Shown here: piece after piece, positions 22,453 to 35,883 of the stretch
How positions within the stretch are numbered: position 1 is the first letter of the stretch
Layout: the number at the start of each line of letters is the position of its first letter
Source: Miscanthus floridulus
Taxonomy: Eukaryota > Streptophyta > Magnoliopsida > Poales > Poaceae
Assembly: GCF_019320115.1 (NCBI RefSeq)
Contig: NC_089595.1
Span: 111,368,461 to 111,432,460 of the forward strand
Reading direction: 5' to 3'
Length of the DNA stretch: 64,000 nt
Position numbers and translations under genes: made by a program
Notes under the pieces: generated by a model
Database searches by the model: none
What the model was told of the DNA's origin: nothing
Seen by the model: the letters and a program-made list of their open reading frames with translations, nothing else

Positions 22453-23107
22453 GAGCGGAGGTTGGTGATGTCTCTGGCTCCGATCATGGTGATTGTGAGG
22501 GGTTCTTGACCTTTTCCTAGTGGAGAGCCAAAAGGTACTCTAGTGAATTGCTCGTGGCTTGTGTGATCCTCATCTTGTGTTGGTTGTGCGGCACCCTATT
22601 GAGGGTTTGGCATGTGATGTCAATTAGCGCGTGAACCTCCACGTGAGTGAATCGCCACAACGAGGACTAGCTTGCCGGTAAGCAAGTGAACCTCGATAAA
22701 AAATCATTATGTCATCCTTTGATTACGAGGTGATTGGTCTTCATTGGTATTCATCATTGTGATTGATTGGTTCACTCCTCGACACGGCGGTATAACTATC
22801 TTGCTCTCTCTCTTTACAATACCGCAAACTAGTTGTCAAGCTCTTTAGTGTAGCTAGTTGTGAGAGCTTGTTAGTTTGGTTAGTGTGGCTCTTTAGTTAG
22901 CATTTGAGAGTGCACTAACTTAGTGTAGTGACATAGCTATTGTGTGGATAGAAACCATATAAACTAGAATTGTGGTAGGTGGCTTGCTATTTTAGTAGGC
23001 TAGCGCAACACTTGCTTCGCCTCATAATTGTCTAACCGGTTTGTTAAGTGTTGTTGTAGAAAATTTTAATAGGTTATTCACCCCCCTCTAGCCATTAGGA
23101 CCTTTCA
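22453..23107 (-). mobile_element. Copia-type LTR-like segment
   Basis: On the minus strand it starts TGAAAGGTCCTAATGGCTAG followed by AGGGGGGTGAATAA, wording characteristic of grass copia-type LTR ends. It is joined directly to the gypsy-like fragment on its left and to the Mutator-type gene on its right. Boundaries are approximate. Confidence 0.5.
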
Positions 23108-23120
23108 CCATGCATCAATA

Positions 23121-25464
23121 ATGGAAGACAAGGTTGCAGTTAAGGTTAATCATACCAATTTTTATACATGCGAGTCCTTTCCATTTATTTTACATGTTTA
23201 TGATGCTAATGACATTGCTGGTTTTGTTTCACAGGTGAAGAAAAACCCCTATGGTCATGAATGTGGTAGTACAAGGAGGAGTGGAAAGGTGAAGCAAGCC
23301 ACTCAGTTTTGGGTTTGTGAGAAGGTTAAGGATTGGTTAGTGGAAGATGCCAGCATTGGACCTAAAGAACTACAGAGAAGGATCAAAGATGAACATAAAG
23401 TTGTTGTGTCATATAAAAGGGTTTATTATGGTAAAGAGTTGGCGCTAAAACAATTGTTTGGTGATTGGGACAAAAGCTTCAATAGCCTTTATAGATTCAA
23501 AGTAGCAGTTGAAGAGGCATGTCCTGACAGTTTTGTCATCATAGATCACTATACCATTGAGGAGAAGATCAGGTTTAGAAGGCTGTTTTTTGCACTAAAA
23601 CCATGTGTCAATGGTTTTCTTAGAGGATGTAGGCCCTATTTGGCTGCTGATAGCACATTTTTGACTTGTAAGTTCAAGGGTTATCTAGCAGTAGCTTGTG
23701 CAGTAGGTGAGCACAACTGGATGTACCCAATTGGACTTGGAGTGTTTGACTCCGAGACAACTGAGAATTGGAGTTGGTTCTTTCATCAACTCAAGGATGC
23801 TATAGGCACACCACCAGGATTATCGATATGCACAGATGCAGGTCAAGCAATCATGGCAGGGGTAGCAGCTATTTTCCCAAATGTAGAGCATAGGGAGTGC
23901 ATGGTGCATTTAGTTAGTAACTTTAAAAAGAGGTGTCATGGGAAGGTATTTGATAAGAACTTGTGGCCTGCTGCATATTCTTGGAATTCATACTATTTTA
24001 ACAAGCATTGTCATGCAATGGCTGAAGCTAAACCTACTGTAGTGAAGTATCTAAAGCAAAATCACACCAAATTGTGGACCAGAAGCCAGTTTTCAACTCT
24101 CTCCAAGGTAGATTATGTCACTAACAATCTAGCTGAGAGCTTCAACAACTAGATCAAGAGTGAAAAAGATCAGAACTTAGATGATCTTATGGATGTGATC
24201 AGGCAAAAGCTCATGGTCAAGTGGAATAAAAGAAGGAAAATTGCATAGAAGATGGATGGCAAAATATTACCCCATATTGTGAAGAACCTAAAGGAGAGGA
24301 GCAAAAACTTGGATATGGATGTGCTTAAATGTTCAGATGACATTAGAGAAGTGATAAGGAGGGGTGGCTCAGGTTATAGGTAATTAATCTAAATCCTTAC
24401 TGGTTACATGTTTATGATGCTAATTGCAATGCTGGTTTTATTTTAATTAATCTAAATCCTTGCTGGTTACATATTTATGATACATGTATGCTATTAACCT
24501 TAAGGAGCGAACTTGTACATGCAGAGAGTGGCAAGTTTCAAGAAAGCCTTGCAATCATGCAATTGCTATGATCAATTCTATTAGAGGTCAGAATCTTGAG
24601 GATTATGTGGACTCCTACTTCTCAGTTGACATATTGAAATCATCATACGAGGAGGTAATTCTAGCTTTGCCAAACAAGTCTCAGTGGTCTGAGTCTCAGC
24701 ATGCTTTCTTCATGCATCCACCATTGCTGAAATCAACTTCTGGAAGAAGAAAGACATAGAGGCATAAGGGCAGTGCCGAAGGTGGGCAAGGTAGAAAAGG
24801 GAGGCACCAGTGTCCAATTTGCAAGCAACATGGACACCACTGGTGGACCTGCAAAGATGGTGATCCAGAAGACAAAGCTGCCATGCTTGCAGCTACGTAT
24901 TATCAAACTTCATAACTCTTGCATCCTCTATTTATATTTCTTGTAAATCTGTATTTTCCAATTCATGTAATGAAAAATGAATAATGTTGCAGAGGACCTC
25001 CAAAATCTAAGAAGACAAAAACAAATGAACCTACAATAGAATTGAGCATTGATGCACCCTCTCTATAATCTGCACCAACAATGACATTCCCTCCTAAGAC
25101 ACTAATTGAGTTGGCTGCACTTGTTACCAAGAAAAAGATGACACCATCATCATCATCATCAAGCTCAATCAAGTAAGTAACATGGAGAAGATATGTTCAC
25201 TATCCCTAACTTCTACACTATTGTCCTCATTATAGGATGTCAGGGTCTGGTTCCAACCAACTTGAACCAATGGCCCTGGCAATCATACTTCCAACTATAG
25301 AGAAGTCGACTAAAGGAAAGAGGGGCAAGGACAAGCTTGTGCAGGATAAGAAGGCACCTACTCCTCAAGATAGTCCAGCGATGTGCACTAGAAGCAAAGT
25401 AGATCATTCCACTCATGAAAGCCCAGCGTTGTGCACCAGAAGCAAAAGGAAGCTAGATGTCTAA
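23121..25464 (+). pseudogene. MuDR/MULE-type transposase, broken
   Basis: Homologue of the Mutator (MURA) transposase that cuts and moves MULE DNA transposons. The first open stretch, 23121-24152, has the N-terminal region (ATQFWVCEKVKDWLVED, YKRVYYGKELALKQLFGDW) and the catalytic core (LAADSTFLTCKFKGYLA, ICTDAGQAIMAG, FPNVEHRECMVHL). It then meets in-frame TAG stops near 24150 and 24247. A SWIM zinc finger follows at about 24515-24570 (CTCREWQVSRKPCNHAI), another TAG near 24758, and a CCHC knuckle (CPICKQHGHHWWTC) near 24815. The tail at 25237-25464 (SPAMCTRSK, SPALCTRSKRKL) follows a plausible small intron after 25171. Stops make it non-functional. No terminal inverted repeats were identified. 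Confidence 0.87.
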
Positions 25465-26032
25465 TTGTTGTGTGTTCTCTTTTGCATGACATCTTCTTTT
25501 GGATTGTCTCTGTGGAACTGTTAGAGATCTGTCATGTTTGTTATGTAAGACTTGATAAATGAACCTATGCTATCTTTAATATGCGCACCTAGAACTTATG
25601 TAAGACACTTCTATGTAAGAGTTTGCCATGTGAGACCTAGTTGTGAACCTATGTTCAACTTGGATAAATCAGTGTTTGTTAAACTTGGTTATTTCTATCT
25701 CTAATTTTTTCTTGTGTCACTTTATGTGCATTTACATGATGTGCTGCTACTGTCTATGTGAGCCACTATTGTCCATGCATTTATATCAGCCAAAATAACA
25801 GAATGCCATTATTCATGCAGTGGCGCACGTAGAATTTGAATTTTGCTGCACATCTATGAAGGAGGGGCATAAGCGTGTTTTAAGCTAGGGATAACTGCTG
25901 TTTGTTGCAGTATAGATGGTAGTGGCACACATAGAACATGAGAGCATTTTCGATGGCACTCATGTCTAGATCAATTATTTAGTGGTTTCCTTGGTATTAT
26001 GAAATCATTCAGTGGCACACATGGAATTTTCT
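25465..26032. other. MULE downstream region, no gene seen
   Basis: AT-rich sequence with the phrase 'AGTGGC(G/A)CAC(G/A)TAGAA' repeated three times between 25820 and 26020. This is probably the 3' flank of the Mutator-type element. No frame is supported. Confidence 0.35.
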
Positions 26033-26483
26033 CATATATATCAGCCCCTACCCCCTCCCTCAGTAGATCCCTAAAACCCTAATTCATATCTTTAGGATTA
26101 GAGCCAGCTATCAAGAGAAGATTAGTCCTCCATAGGATCTAGTCTTGTAAATAATAGTGAGATGGAGAGTGAGAGAAGAGTTTGGATGAGATGCTGACCT
26201 ATCGGTGCGCTCTCTACGGCTTGTACCTTGGTGGATCCAAGTTCTATCTGAGCTTGCCTCTAAGATTTCTCTAGTAATCAACTTATAATTCAAGTAAGCT
26301 TCTTGTTTATATTATTCTTTAGGTTTAGAACTTGTTTGTATGCTTTATTCTTTATCCGGAAAGAGTAAAGTAGTAATTGTAGTGTAAGCGTGGTGCTTAG
26401 ACTCTGGTTACTTGTGGATGCATCCTGCATTCCGGATCGGTGGTAGCTCACGAGGGTGACTCTTATAGCCTCGTTGAATCCTC
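26033..26483 (+). repeat. Second direct copy of the 450-bp LTR segment
   Basis: Matches 22003-22452 almost base for base in the same orientation (AAGAGAAGATTAGTCCTCCA, GTAAGCGTGGTGCTTAGACTC, CTCACGAGGGTGACTCTTA). Both copies stop at the same place (CGTTGAATCCTC), after which the sequences diverge fully. The two copies flank the Mutator-type gene. Confidence 0.85.
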
Positions 26484-28594
26484 TGTAGTCCACCTCCCAT
26501 TTGTAGCGCAAGTAGAACACGGTTACTATGGGAAGCATCCTCTGCTGGTGTCTTTCCTTAAGTAATGTCCCCAGTTGAATAGTAGAAGGCATAGCTTACC
26601 CAAGTCAGAACTAGAGAACCTTAGTTTTCCTCTCTACGCTCCTATTTATCTTAACCTTGTTGCTACCACATGTTGAGTTAGACCGTAGTTAGTCTCACAC
26701 ATTTCCCTATGGATACGATACTTAGAATACTTTCGGGTGAAAGCTATAATGGTATCCGTATGCTTGTAGATTTATCTGTGTGCATTAAATATACCAATAG
26801 AGAGTTCACCTTGCGCTTGTTGCATTCCACTTACTGCTCGAGTGTTGCTAGGATTTGTCATATCTTGATCTAGTTTGAATACTCTTCCTTATATTAACAA
26901 TGCTTGATCTATGGAATGACTTCTAGCAATTGCTTGATTTAGCAATGGATGAACAACTTTCTCTTGTGCTAAAAACTTGATGATTAAGACATCGGTATTG
27001 ACACTTAGACTTGATCTTGGTCATCAAATTGAGCATGAGCACCATTAGTGCTTGGTATGTCTCGATCATTGGTTGAACTTGGAGGTGTCACTCTCAATGA
27101 ATCAACATCTTCTTCGTCTACCACCTCTCTTGGCCTAATATCCTAATATCACCGGTTGACATATTCCCATCATTGTCCAAGCTGGTGCCTTTTACATTAT
27201 TTAGATATGTTTTCATCTACTTGTGAACAATTGATTTCATCAACCCAAATATCATGCATTTTTTTAATTATCCCAATTATCTTGTTGTATAACTTTTGCT
27301 ATTTGATCGACTCACTGGAATTCTCCATTGCTTCATCGGAGAAACACATCAGAATTAGAGTAGAGAGGGTGTTTTTTACTCAAAACCCATAGATTTAACT
27401 GGATTTCTCCAATGCCCCACTGGAGAAATGCACCAGAGTTTATGCAGAATGTTCTAGTCTAAGAGCCAAGACAATAGAGTGCACTAGAGCAACAGAGCTC
27501 TCTTGTGCTCCACTAGAGAACTTGTAAGAGTTATCAACGGCTCTTTGTACTGTGTGTGTCATTTACCACTGAAGATAACTTCGATGCATAACTCAGGTGG
27601 CGCTCGTGGCTCTCCCTTGAAGGCTGTAGGCAACCAACTCCTACCGCGTCATGTGTCCTTTAGGCTACTCACCTGCATAGGTGCGTAGCTCGTTGGACTA
27701 CTGCCGACTAGCAGACATTTCGCCGCATTGCGACGCGCTTGTCACCGGCTCACCGCCACAATCATGCTCATTGCATCTTATGTCTTTCGCTATGAAAAAA
27801 TTTCAAAATAATTTTAGACATCAATTAGGATATTTTGAAATTTTTCTACATTGTTCTGGATATTTTCCCCAGCCCATTTTTCGAGCTAAATCTATTTCAT
27901 GGAAGTTTCTAAAGATAGTTTCATGAGCACTAAATATTTAATTTGGATTCGTTGTACCACAATCAATATCTAGAAATTTTCTAGGAATTTTTAGAAACTT
28001 AGAGGCATTTATTGTAAAAAGCCTATCAAGTATTTACTATATTTTGCTAGCAAAAAAACTGCTTTCAAAATCACTTCAAAGCAGGACATAGAGGTAACTT
28101 GAACCGTTTTAGAGTATAGGTAAGATGTTTGAGTTCAAAATTTATGGAGGAAAAATCATATTACAGTGATAATTGGGAGTTTTTTTTTCTCTAATTGTGG
28201 GTGCAGTGAAATGTGTTTCACAACATTTTCTTTTAACAAAAAAATGGGTTTCATTAGCCAGTGCTCTTGCTATTCTTTCTTTTGTTTGCAGCCTATTCTC
28301 CTCCTCACCCAGCTAGCCGAATGAAGAGCGATACTGTGGCGTGCTAAATTTTTGGAGGGAAAACTTCTCCGTTGCGTTGCTTTTCAGGGTCACTCGAATC
28401 CACTTTTCTCCCCCATGCCCCCACCTGACGCCAGCTAGGCGCCAGCATCGGTCTTCCTCTTCCGTGCTAGCCAAACCCTCCTCTCCACCACGATTATCAA
28501 CCAGCAAGCGAACGAAGGTAGTCGGCTACCTGCTACTATTCTCCCCTATTTTTACCTACGGCGGCCTCCATTCTCCCTCAACTTGGCAATGGCG
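26484..28594. other. Mosaic of LTR debris, no gene seen
   Basis: 26600-26800 reads like the end of another grass LTR (TTCCCTATGGATACGATAC, GGGTGAAAGCTATAATGGTATCC). 26890-27420 has copia-type LTR phrases including repeated 'TTTCTCCA(A/T)TG(C/T)...GGAGAAA(T/C)(G/A)CA'. The rest is AT-rich. Open frames are short and unconserved. Confidence 0.45.
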
Positions 28595-29412
28595 TGTGAT
28601 AGAACCACCCAATTTATACAAGACTAAGTATGACTGTCCCCGTTAAACACGTTGACACACGCGTACTGTCACTTATATAAACCCAATAGTCCATCGAGTA
28701 CCACAAAGGCCTCGATAAATCAACTTCACAACCAAGATCGTACTTGATTAAGCAAATACCTATCACATACATAGAGTTTGCAGCGGAAATAATATTATAA
28801 TAGGGTCACAAGTGATTAATACAAGTTCAGTTTCAAATCCATTAGGTTAAAAACAACATAAGTTTGTAACGATTACCAAATCATAATTTTGAATCATATT
28901 GTTAGCTCTGATGACACCCTCCAACAAAAGCATAGAGGAGAAGCAAATACAGGATAGCCGAGCCCACCGGCACTTAGTCACCACCTTCAGCAGACATAGC
29001 ACTTCACCTGCAACAGGGTGAGATAAAACCCTGAGTGCTCAATTATACTTAGCAAGACTTACCCGATAGGGGAAAAATAAAGACTCCAAGGATATGCATG
29101 GTTTATTTGGTGGAGTTAGTTGAATAGCATAATCTTTTGCAAAAGAGCTTATTATGTAAGTTCTTACTTTTAATATTTTAGCATCAAGTTCAGTGAAGCT
29201 AATTATACCTAAGTTTGCATCTATCCTGTAACAACCATTTGATTAATAAGTATCATAGTAGTAACCATATTCAATTATCATGATCAATAGAACCATCATG
29301 TTTCATCAGTTACTACGACTGTCGAAGCAAGGTATGAGTTTCTCACTATCCAGAAGAGACGATGATTTGAAATGATTTCATCCAGCTGGACAATCCCAAA
29401 CACACACCCATA

Positions 29413-29698
29413 CGAGCCCACATTAGCTCACGTGGATCACCGTTCACTCCATTCGGCGGTGAGTCTGGACCGTTTCGCAAAACTCATGATCCTATATCCT
29501 CACATGAATTGCCCGAAGCCCGAAGCCCGTAGCAAATATGGTCTTGAACCAGTCTCGAGCCCACATTAGCTCGTGTGGATCACCGTTCACTCCATTCGGC
29601 GGTGAGTCTGGACCATTTTGCAAAACTCATGATCCTATATCCTCACATGAATTGCCCGAAGCCCAAAGCCCGTAGCAAATATGGTCTTGAACTAGTCC
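29413..29698. repeat. Tandem duplication of 143 bp inside the 5-kb LTR
   Basis: Two adjacent copies (29413-29555 and 29556-29698) beginning CGAGCCCACATTAGCTC and containing GTGGATCACCGTTCACTCC and CATGAATTGCCCGAAGCCC, differing at only a few bases. The closeness suggests a recent duplication. Confidence 0.9.
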
Positions 29699-32600
29699 CC
29701 TTCCTTCAGGCTCCCCTCCTAGCAATGCTAACGGTCCAATATACTCAGCCTGAATGAGCTAATCGACTTCACGGTCAACTATAACTCAGGGGCCTATTAT
29801 GTGTTTGGTACCTTCAATCTCTACCAAGGTCCGACAACGAAGCGGTCCTTAAATGACACAGACGGGATCAAAGAATGCATGCCTAGCCAGCATCAACAAC
29901 AACCATAATAGCACTGGATCACGTCCGGTCTTCAGTTATCCATTATCATCTGGTTCTTTTCCATGATAGCAAATATAGCCAACCGTGTCAGAGTAGCCAC
30001 CTATGTCTCGCAGGCAATAGGAATCACCCAACTTCTACCGGTCTAAGCATAGCTAAGCATAGAGCGACCTATACATACTAGTAAGGATACATGTATATAT
30101 ATTGTAGACAAGGTAAGACATGCATCAACAGTTTTCAATTCAACTCCCGTACTTAATGCACAATACAAAATATAAACTCAAGTGTATTTTAAAAGAGAGG
30201 TAGGAGGCTTAGAATGCTCCGGGGCTTGCCTAGGATCCAACACTAGGTCAGTGTTTGTTAGATGATACTCGCTTAGCGAGCATCTCTTGCTCGACATGTA
30301 TTCTTGGGGTACTTCCATCTTCTGGATCCGCCCACCAACATCGTCTTTTGGTTGGTTACAACACCACGCCCTTCACCTTCACATCATGCATCTAACGTAC
30401 CTAGATGATATGCAACAATACAAGACATGAATGCATAGAAGAGCAATATACGATACATCACAAGAAGGTGAGCAAGACAAGAACAAGGCCATGATAGGTT
30501 GGGCACAAGCACTTATATTAAACTATACATCACACAAGTTTACCATAGTGAGATTGCGAGTTACTAATCCAAATCATTCAATCACATGTCACCTTTATTA
30601 AACTACTACAAGGCATTCACCTATTACGAATTAGCTAGCATGACATTACCAGATATATAGGGGCTATTGTGCTCACATTAAACATAGTCATTAAGTTAAC
30701 CAAGGTTCATATAGGTGACACACAATACAAAGTAAGCCACAAAACATGATCACCTAAATAGAGAGCATGCATGAACATCATATGAGCAAGAGAATGATAT
30801 AGGTTGCATTTCCCTTACACCAGTTCAACATAGGAATAATAAGCTTCAGACAGTTGCACCCTATTATCTTAGTTTAGACTACTCACATGCACATAATTCA
30901 CATGCAAATATGATGAAGGTTCTAGTAAGCCGGATATAAACATTATTTCTAACAACCTACATACAAGACCATCTATTAGCTTAATTAGTTGATCATCATT
31001 AAACCACAAAGTGACTAGCTGTTTTAGGTAGATGAAAACAACCTTAACTAAGGCATGAGTTAACACTAACAAACATGTTACTCATATCAAGTTAAAGCAA
31101 TCAAACTCAGTAAAAGTCATTTTTCTAGACTCCAGCACAGCAGCTACTTGTTTTGATGATAACTGGAGTTATAGGAATCTAACAAAAATGTTCCTAGACT
31201 TTCTGGAAAGCTTATAAAATTGCCTACAACTTTCTTATTATCATCTTGAGATGATTAAACAGTTAACTAAGCTAAAAAGCACAACCTTTCAAATCTATCC
31301 AGCATACAAGTAAAACATGACAGGGAATTTGTAAAATTCATAACTCCCAAACCTGTTGGCCTAAAATCATGAAATTTTAGTAAAGCCAAGATCTATAACT
31401 TTTGTATAGAGCACAAACACACAAAAGATAATTTTCACTATGAAAACAGTTCCTCAACAGAAACTGCACATAAAACAAGCATTGACTTAGGTAAATCAAA
31501 AACTCACTCATATATACTCCAATAAAGCTGAAATTCTTACTACACATTAAGCATCACATGATAAGCCTACTATAAAAATTTCAAGTCAATTGGAGCAATA
31601 CAACAGTAGATATGAATTTCTCCCTAAAAAGCATAGGCAAAAATCTAGAGCAAGAATTTTCCACTAACACATACAATATTATACACCCACTTCATAAATA
31701 TAGTCATGAGTATTCCAGAACATATTCATTTTCCATTTTTATGATTTTTCTATGATTTACTATGAATTTTTAAAGTTTCAGCTAGATTATTGGGAAAGAA
31801 AAGGAGAAAACCGTATAAGACAGACGCTTTACGCTAAGGACCCTTATTTTTCACCAATCAACCCGCAATCTAACAGTACTATTCACCTGAGTCACGGTTT
31901 GTGCAACGAGACCCCTGAACTTGTTTCTATTTGAGCGCGAAGTCCCTGCTTGCAAATGGAACAGAGCAGCACCGGGAAGGAGGCCGATTCTGGCCGGCTG
32001 GGGTGGTCACCGGCGGCGATATGCGGCGTCAAAGAATCAGGGGGCCCTTGTAGGTGATCTAGGATTGTCGTGCGGTGGCCCGAGGCGTCCTGGCCGCACG
32101 AACAGGCGGCTCCAGTAGAGGATGCCCGCCAGCGACGGCACTCCGGCGGATCCTGTGGACAAACAGCGAAGGGGGAGATCCTGTGAGCACCATGGATGCA
32201 CAAGGAACATATCTCAAGGGAGAAGAAGGGGGAAGATCAACCGGAGCGAGCTGGCCACGGCGAGGGGGTTTCGACGGCCATGGCGGACCACGGCGGTGGC
32301 AAGCCGGCGCACGGCTGATCCCGATGTCGAGAGGTGATGTGAGTGGGTGCAAGCAGCGCGCAAGGAAAAGTCGGAGCTAGTTGCGAGAGGAATTGGGCGG
32401 AGGCAGCGCGACGGCGGTGAAATTCACCGGCGTGCGGAGCAGCCTGGCGGCGGCGCAGAGAGAGAACGTCGACGGCTTTGGCGTTTTAACGACGACGACG
32501 CGAACTCCAACTTCACATGTTCCTGCTCGAGGCAGCCACGCAGGTAGGAGCGTGTCCAAGCGTAGGAAACATCGCAAAGGAGGCAGATGGCACGAGGCGA

Positions 32601-33286
32601 ACAGCGGACGGCAGTGAGCAGCCGAGCAGGCTGCTGCCGCCGCGGCACTATAGCTGCCTGACAGAGCCACTTCATCCCTCTCTTTCACTCGACCCATTCA
32701 GAAACTTAACGATCTCCATTAACAAAAGTTTCTCATCTATATCTGATCTCCAACTTTGCTTTCAGGACCAACGTCAAACTCCCACTGGTTTGAGCGATTT
32801 TGAATTTTGAACACAGAAACTTGAAATTAGAAACTGAATTTCATTTCAGTATTTTTTTGGAAAACAGAGTTGATTTACTAACTTTGGGAATTAATTAGGG
32901 AGCAACAAATAATCAAACATCACAACCAACTACACATTATCATAGATCAAACATTACTCCAATCAATGAAACAAAAGTTCTACCACTTTTATTCATGAAA
33001 ATTCACTCAATAATTCTCCCAAAATTGAACTTAATAACTATTTTCAGTGAGTCAAAATGGCCGTGAGAATCAATTATTGAATTCAATCTTTGAGTTTAAA
33101 TTTGAACATGTTTGACTTGGAAACATAACACAACTTTGATTCTATATTGAAAACACACTTTGTACTACCAAGTTTATATTGACATATTTTATATTGTTTA
33201 ACAAAATTTCAAACCACAAAATCACAAAGAACCATAATCAATATTATTGATAACATCACATGGTAACACGTAGCAAAACATATGTA

Positions 33287-33290
<4 letters not shown>

Positions 33291-33335
<45 letters not shown>
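33291..33335. repeat. (AT)n microsatellite
   Basis: About 22 uninterrupted AT dinucleotides within the long LTR block, near its minus-strand start. Confidence 0.95.
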
Positions 33336-33336
<1 letters not shown>

Positions 33337-33601
33337 TATAATTGAAAAATGAAATGGATAAACATGACACAAGCTTGATGATTAACAATGTTCATGCACA
33401 TTTTTGAAAGATTACAAGTCCACTAAAAGATATTTGCTTCTACCTTTCAAAAGAATTTTGAGTTAGGTCTTAAATGAAAAAGTTTGACTCCACCTTTGTC
33501 ACCACTTGCAAAGTGTTAAACTAAAGCTCATAATCATCCTCTAACTTGCCTGGATTAGACTTAATTCACTGCTTAACTTAAAACCGACACCTGGGGTGTC
33601 A

Positions 33602-35429
33602 TATGACACCCTGGCTGGTGAAGGTACATGCTCCGAAGGTGGTACCTACTCCGCTACCCGTTGCCCCGCTTCTCCGTTCTCCGTGGCTAGGTTCGTCGAG
33701 AAGTCTCGGCCTCACGCAGCTTCTCCAGTGCATCTAGAATCGTGCAAAGAACCCCCTCGTCCATGCGCTACCTCACCTCCGCCGCCGTTGGCCGCTCTGG
33801 CGTGGCGCCTCGCCTCCCATCCCAGCCGCCGACGTGGTGGCCGATTTAGCACTAATGCTTCAAATAGCGAGCTATGATATTTAGCGGCGACCTTCTCCAA
33901 AAGCTATAAAAAGTTATAGCTGGCTATAGCGGAAGTTATTTATTTTGCGGTTTTATAAAAAACATGAAAATTCTTAATAGTTTGTGCACATAAATATTTA
34001 ACTAGACAAAAAATTTATGAACACAAATACTCAAATACATGAATATCTAGGAGAATATGTTTTCAAGTCCATTATGTTAGAACTAACAGTTTTAAATAAG
34101 AGAGAGGGGGAGAAGAGAGCTCGGTGGTGCAGAGGGGACACACTACAATTTTGAACATGTGCAAATGAGTGGGAGGAGAGGTCCCTTGCTCTGATGCTAT
34201 TGGGCACTTATATAGGTAATGGCTATTTACAAATGACCCCTTAGTGAGGTTGCATTTCACATGACACTACGCTAGCTACTAGTTGGGTCTCTTTTAGGGG
34301 AAGACTTGGCCCATATACTTCATAGGCTCCCCCAACATCACTCCTAGCAAACACTTTAGTAGGAGGGGCTTCGCTAACACTACTACAAGGACTCACCCAC
34401 ACCAACACTTCCACGTAAGGGCCTCACCATCATCTTTGACGACTGCAATGACTAACCTTCGATGCCAACAGCTAGCTAGAGAGGCTTCTTCGACATCTCC
34501 GACGTTAACACCGATAATACGCATCTTCATCAATATCTTCGGTGACTACGACACTTTGTCTCTACCAAAACTTTAGCACGAGGGGCCTCACTGGTATCTT
34601 CAGCATCTACACCAACAATGCCTTTCATCTCACTTGCCACTGGTTAGGTACATAACGATTCATTTTTCCCCTTCTGTCGCGACTTTCTCCCGTCCGCAAA
34701 CTCCGCGCCGCCGACCGACCTCACCGGCGTGCCGCTACTCCCTCTGGATCCTCCCCTGCCGGCCGCGGGCATCTCTACCCCATCCCTGGCGGCGGCGTGG
34801 TCCTATCCCAGCGGTGGCGTGTCCTATCCCGGTGGTGGCGCCTGCTTCGGTCGTGTGGACGCGGCTCCAATGGCACGACAGGCGACCGACGTTCCCTCCC
34901 TCGCTCCTTCCCTTCCTCCTTCGCTGCCGGCGAGCGCGGAAGCCCCCGCCAGCGAGCGCGGGCAGCCACGGTCGGCGCGGCGCGACGAATCGCTCGGGAC
35001 GCAGGCCCTAGCCCTGGCGGCAGGCGCGGCCGCAGATCCAGCACAGAGGACGCCATGGCCCGCTGCCCCTTCATCTCCGGCTAAGCCTGCTGCCTCCCGC
35101 ACGCCCTCGCCTCAGCTCCGTGGCCCCGTTGCCCCTCCACCTCCGGCGAACCCGGCCGCCGCCCACACGACGCGCCTCAGCTCTGCCCCCACGCCTCCTA
35201 GGCTGACGCGGCGTGGACAGGGTCGGTTGGAGAGCGCGGCACGGCCAGGCCCGACCGGCGAGCTCGGCACGGCCAGCCTCGGCCAACGAGCGCGGCACGG
35301 CCAGCCCCAGCGGGCGAGCGCGGCCTGCCCCAGCGGGTGAGTGCGGCATCCCTGCTGTCGAGAGGAGGAAGATGCATGTTGCCGTCTATGACACGTGGGG
35401 TCCGTCCGTAAGTGAGAGAACCTTTTCTA
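33602..35429. other. Intergenic: LTR-like debris and a GC-rich low-complexity block
   Basis: 34080-34330 carries LTR-like phrases (TGATGCTATTGGGCACTTATATAGG). 34670-35400 is very GC-rich with long Ala/Pro/Arg frames open on both strands at once (for example 203 codons at 34729-35340), which indicates base composition and not a gene. Nothing here is supported as coding. Confidence 0.4.
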
Positions 35430-35545
35430 AAAGCCACAGTTGTGTAACCAAGCGGTCTATTGCTTTTTCCACGGTAGCTTTTCCAAAAGCCACAGCTCAC
35501 AATAGTTTTTTCAAAAGCCACAGCTCAACCAAACAAGGCCTTATT
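35430..35545. mobile_element. Partial MITE (right half)
   Basis: Repeated AAAAGCCACAG(C/T) motifs ending CTCAACCAAACAAGGCC resemble the right arm of the hAT-like MITE at 35884-36221. No left terminus was found. Confidence 0.4.
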
Positions 35546-35883
35546 ACTCATCGTAAATAGCAGCAAATGTGCCCATACAATGCACCCAATATGTTTTGAA
35601 ATCGGACGTTGTACCATCGATGAACGCGAGTTGTTCCAACTCGTATGAGCACATGCCTTGATTCCAAGACTCATATCAGGCACAAAGGGCAGTTAGAAGT
35701 AAAAAAACGATGGAAGAACCCCTTCCCTATTTAATATCATGTATAAAATAATACTTATATGTGTATATATTTGGTTGAACTTGAGATAGTTTGACTCTTA
35801 AGACGAATTCTTTTTTTTTTTGAAGGGGGTGGCAAATAAAGGCCCTGCTCGCTACAGGTTCTGCAAGAAATCTACTACTATGG

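Larger units (their letters stand above)
28595..33601 (-). mobile_element. Solo-LTR-like block (about 5.0 kb), gypsy long-LTR family
   Basis: Read on the minus strand it begins TGACACCCCAGGTGTCGG and ends GGTGGTTCTATCACA. The plus-strand LTRs at 51314 and 56594 begin TGTAACACCC and end GGTTCTGCCA(T/C)A. All three share the landmark AGTCTTGC(TG)AGTA...GTACTCAGGGTTT(TA)TT...CCTGTTGCAGGT. A GC-rich block at about 31900-32700 matches the position of GC-rich blocks in the other two LTRs. No gag or pol lies beside it and no clear 5-bp target duplication was found, so solo LTR is an inference. Confidence 0.6.

Noticed and set aside
22453..23107. Pairing this LTR end with the minus-strand copia relic at 20482 as one element
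   Set aside because: The sequence beyond the relic's 3' side (about 19970-20470) does not match this segment, so they are listed separately.
28590..33606. Target-site duplication for the 5-kb minus-strand LTR
   Set aside because: TGGCG on the left and TATGA on the right do not match, so the solo-LTR reading is kept at moderate confidence without this support.
34729..35340. 203-codon Pro/Ala-rich frame
   Set aside because: Several frames on both strands are open together in this GC-rich block; no family match and no splice or start context.
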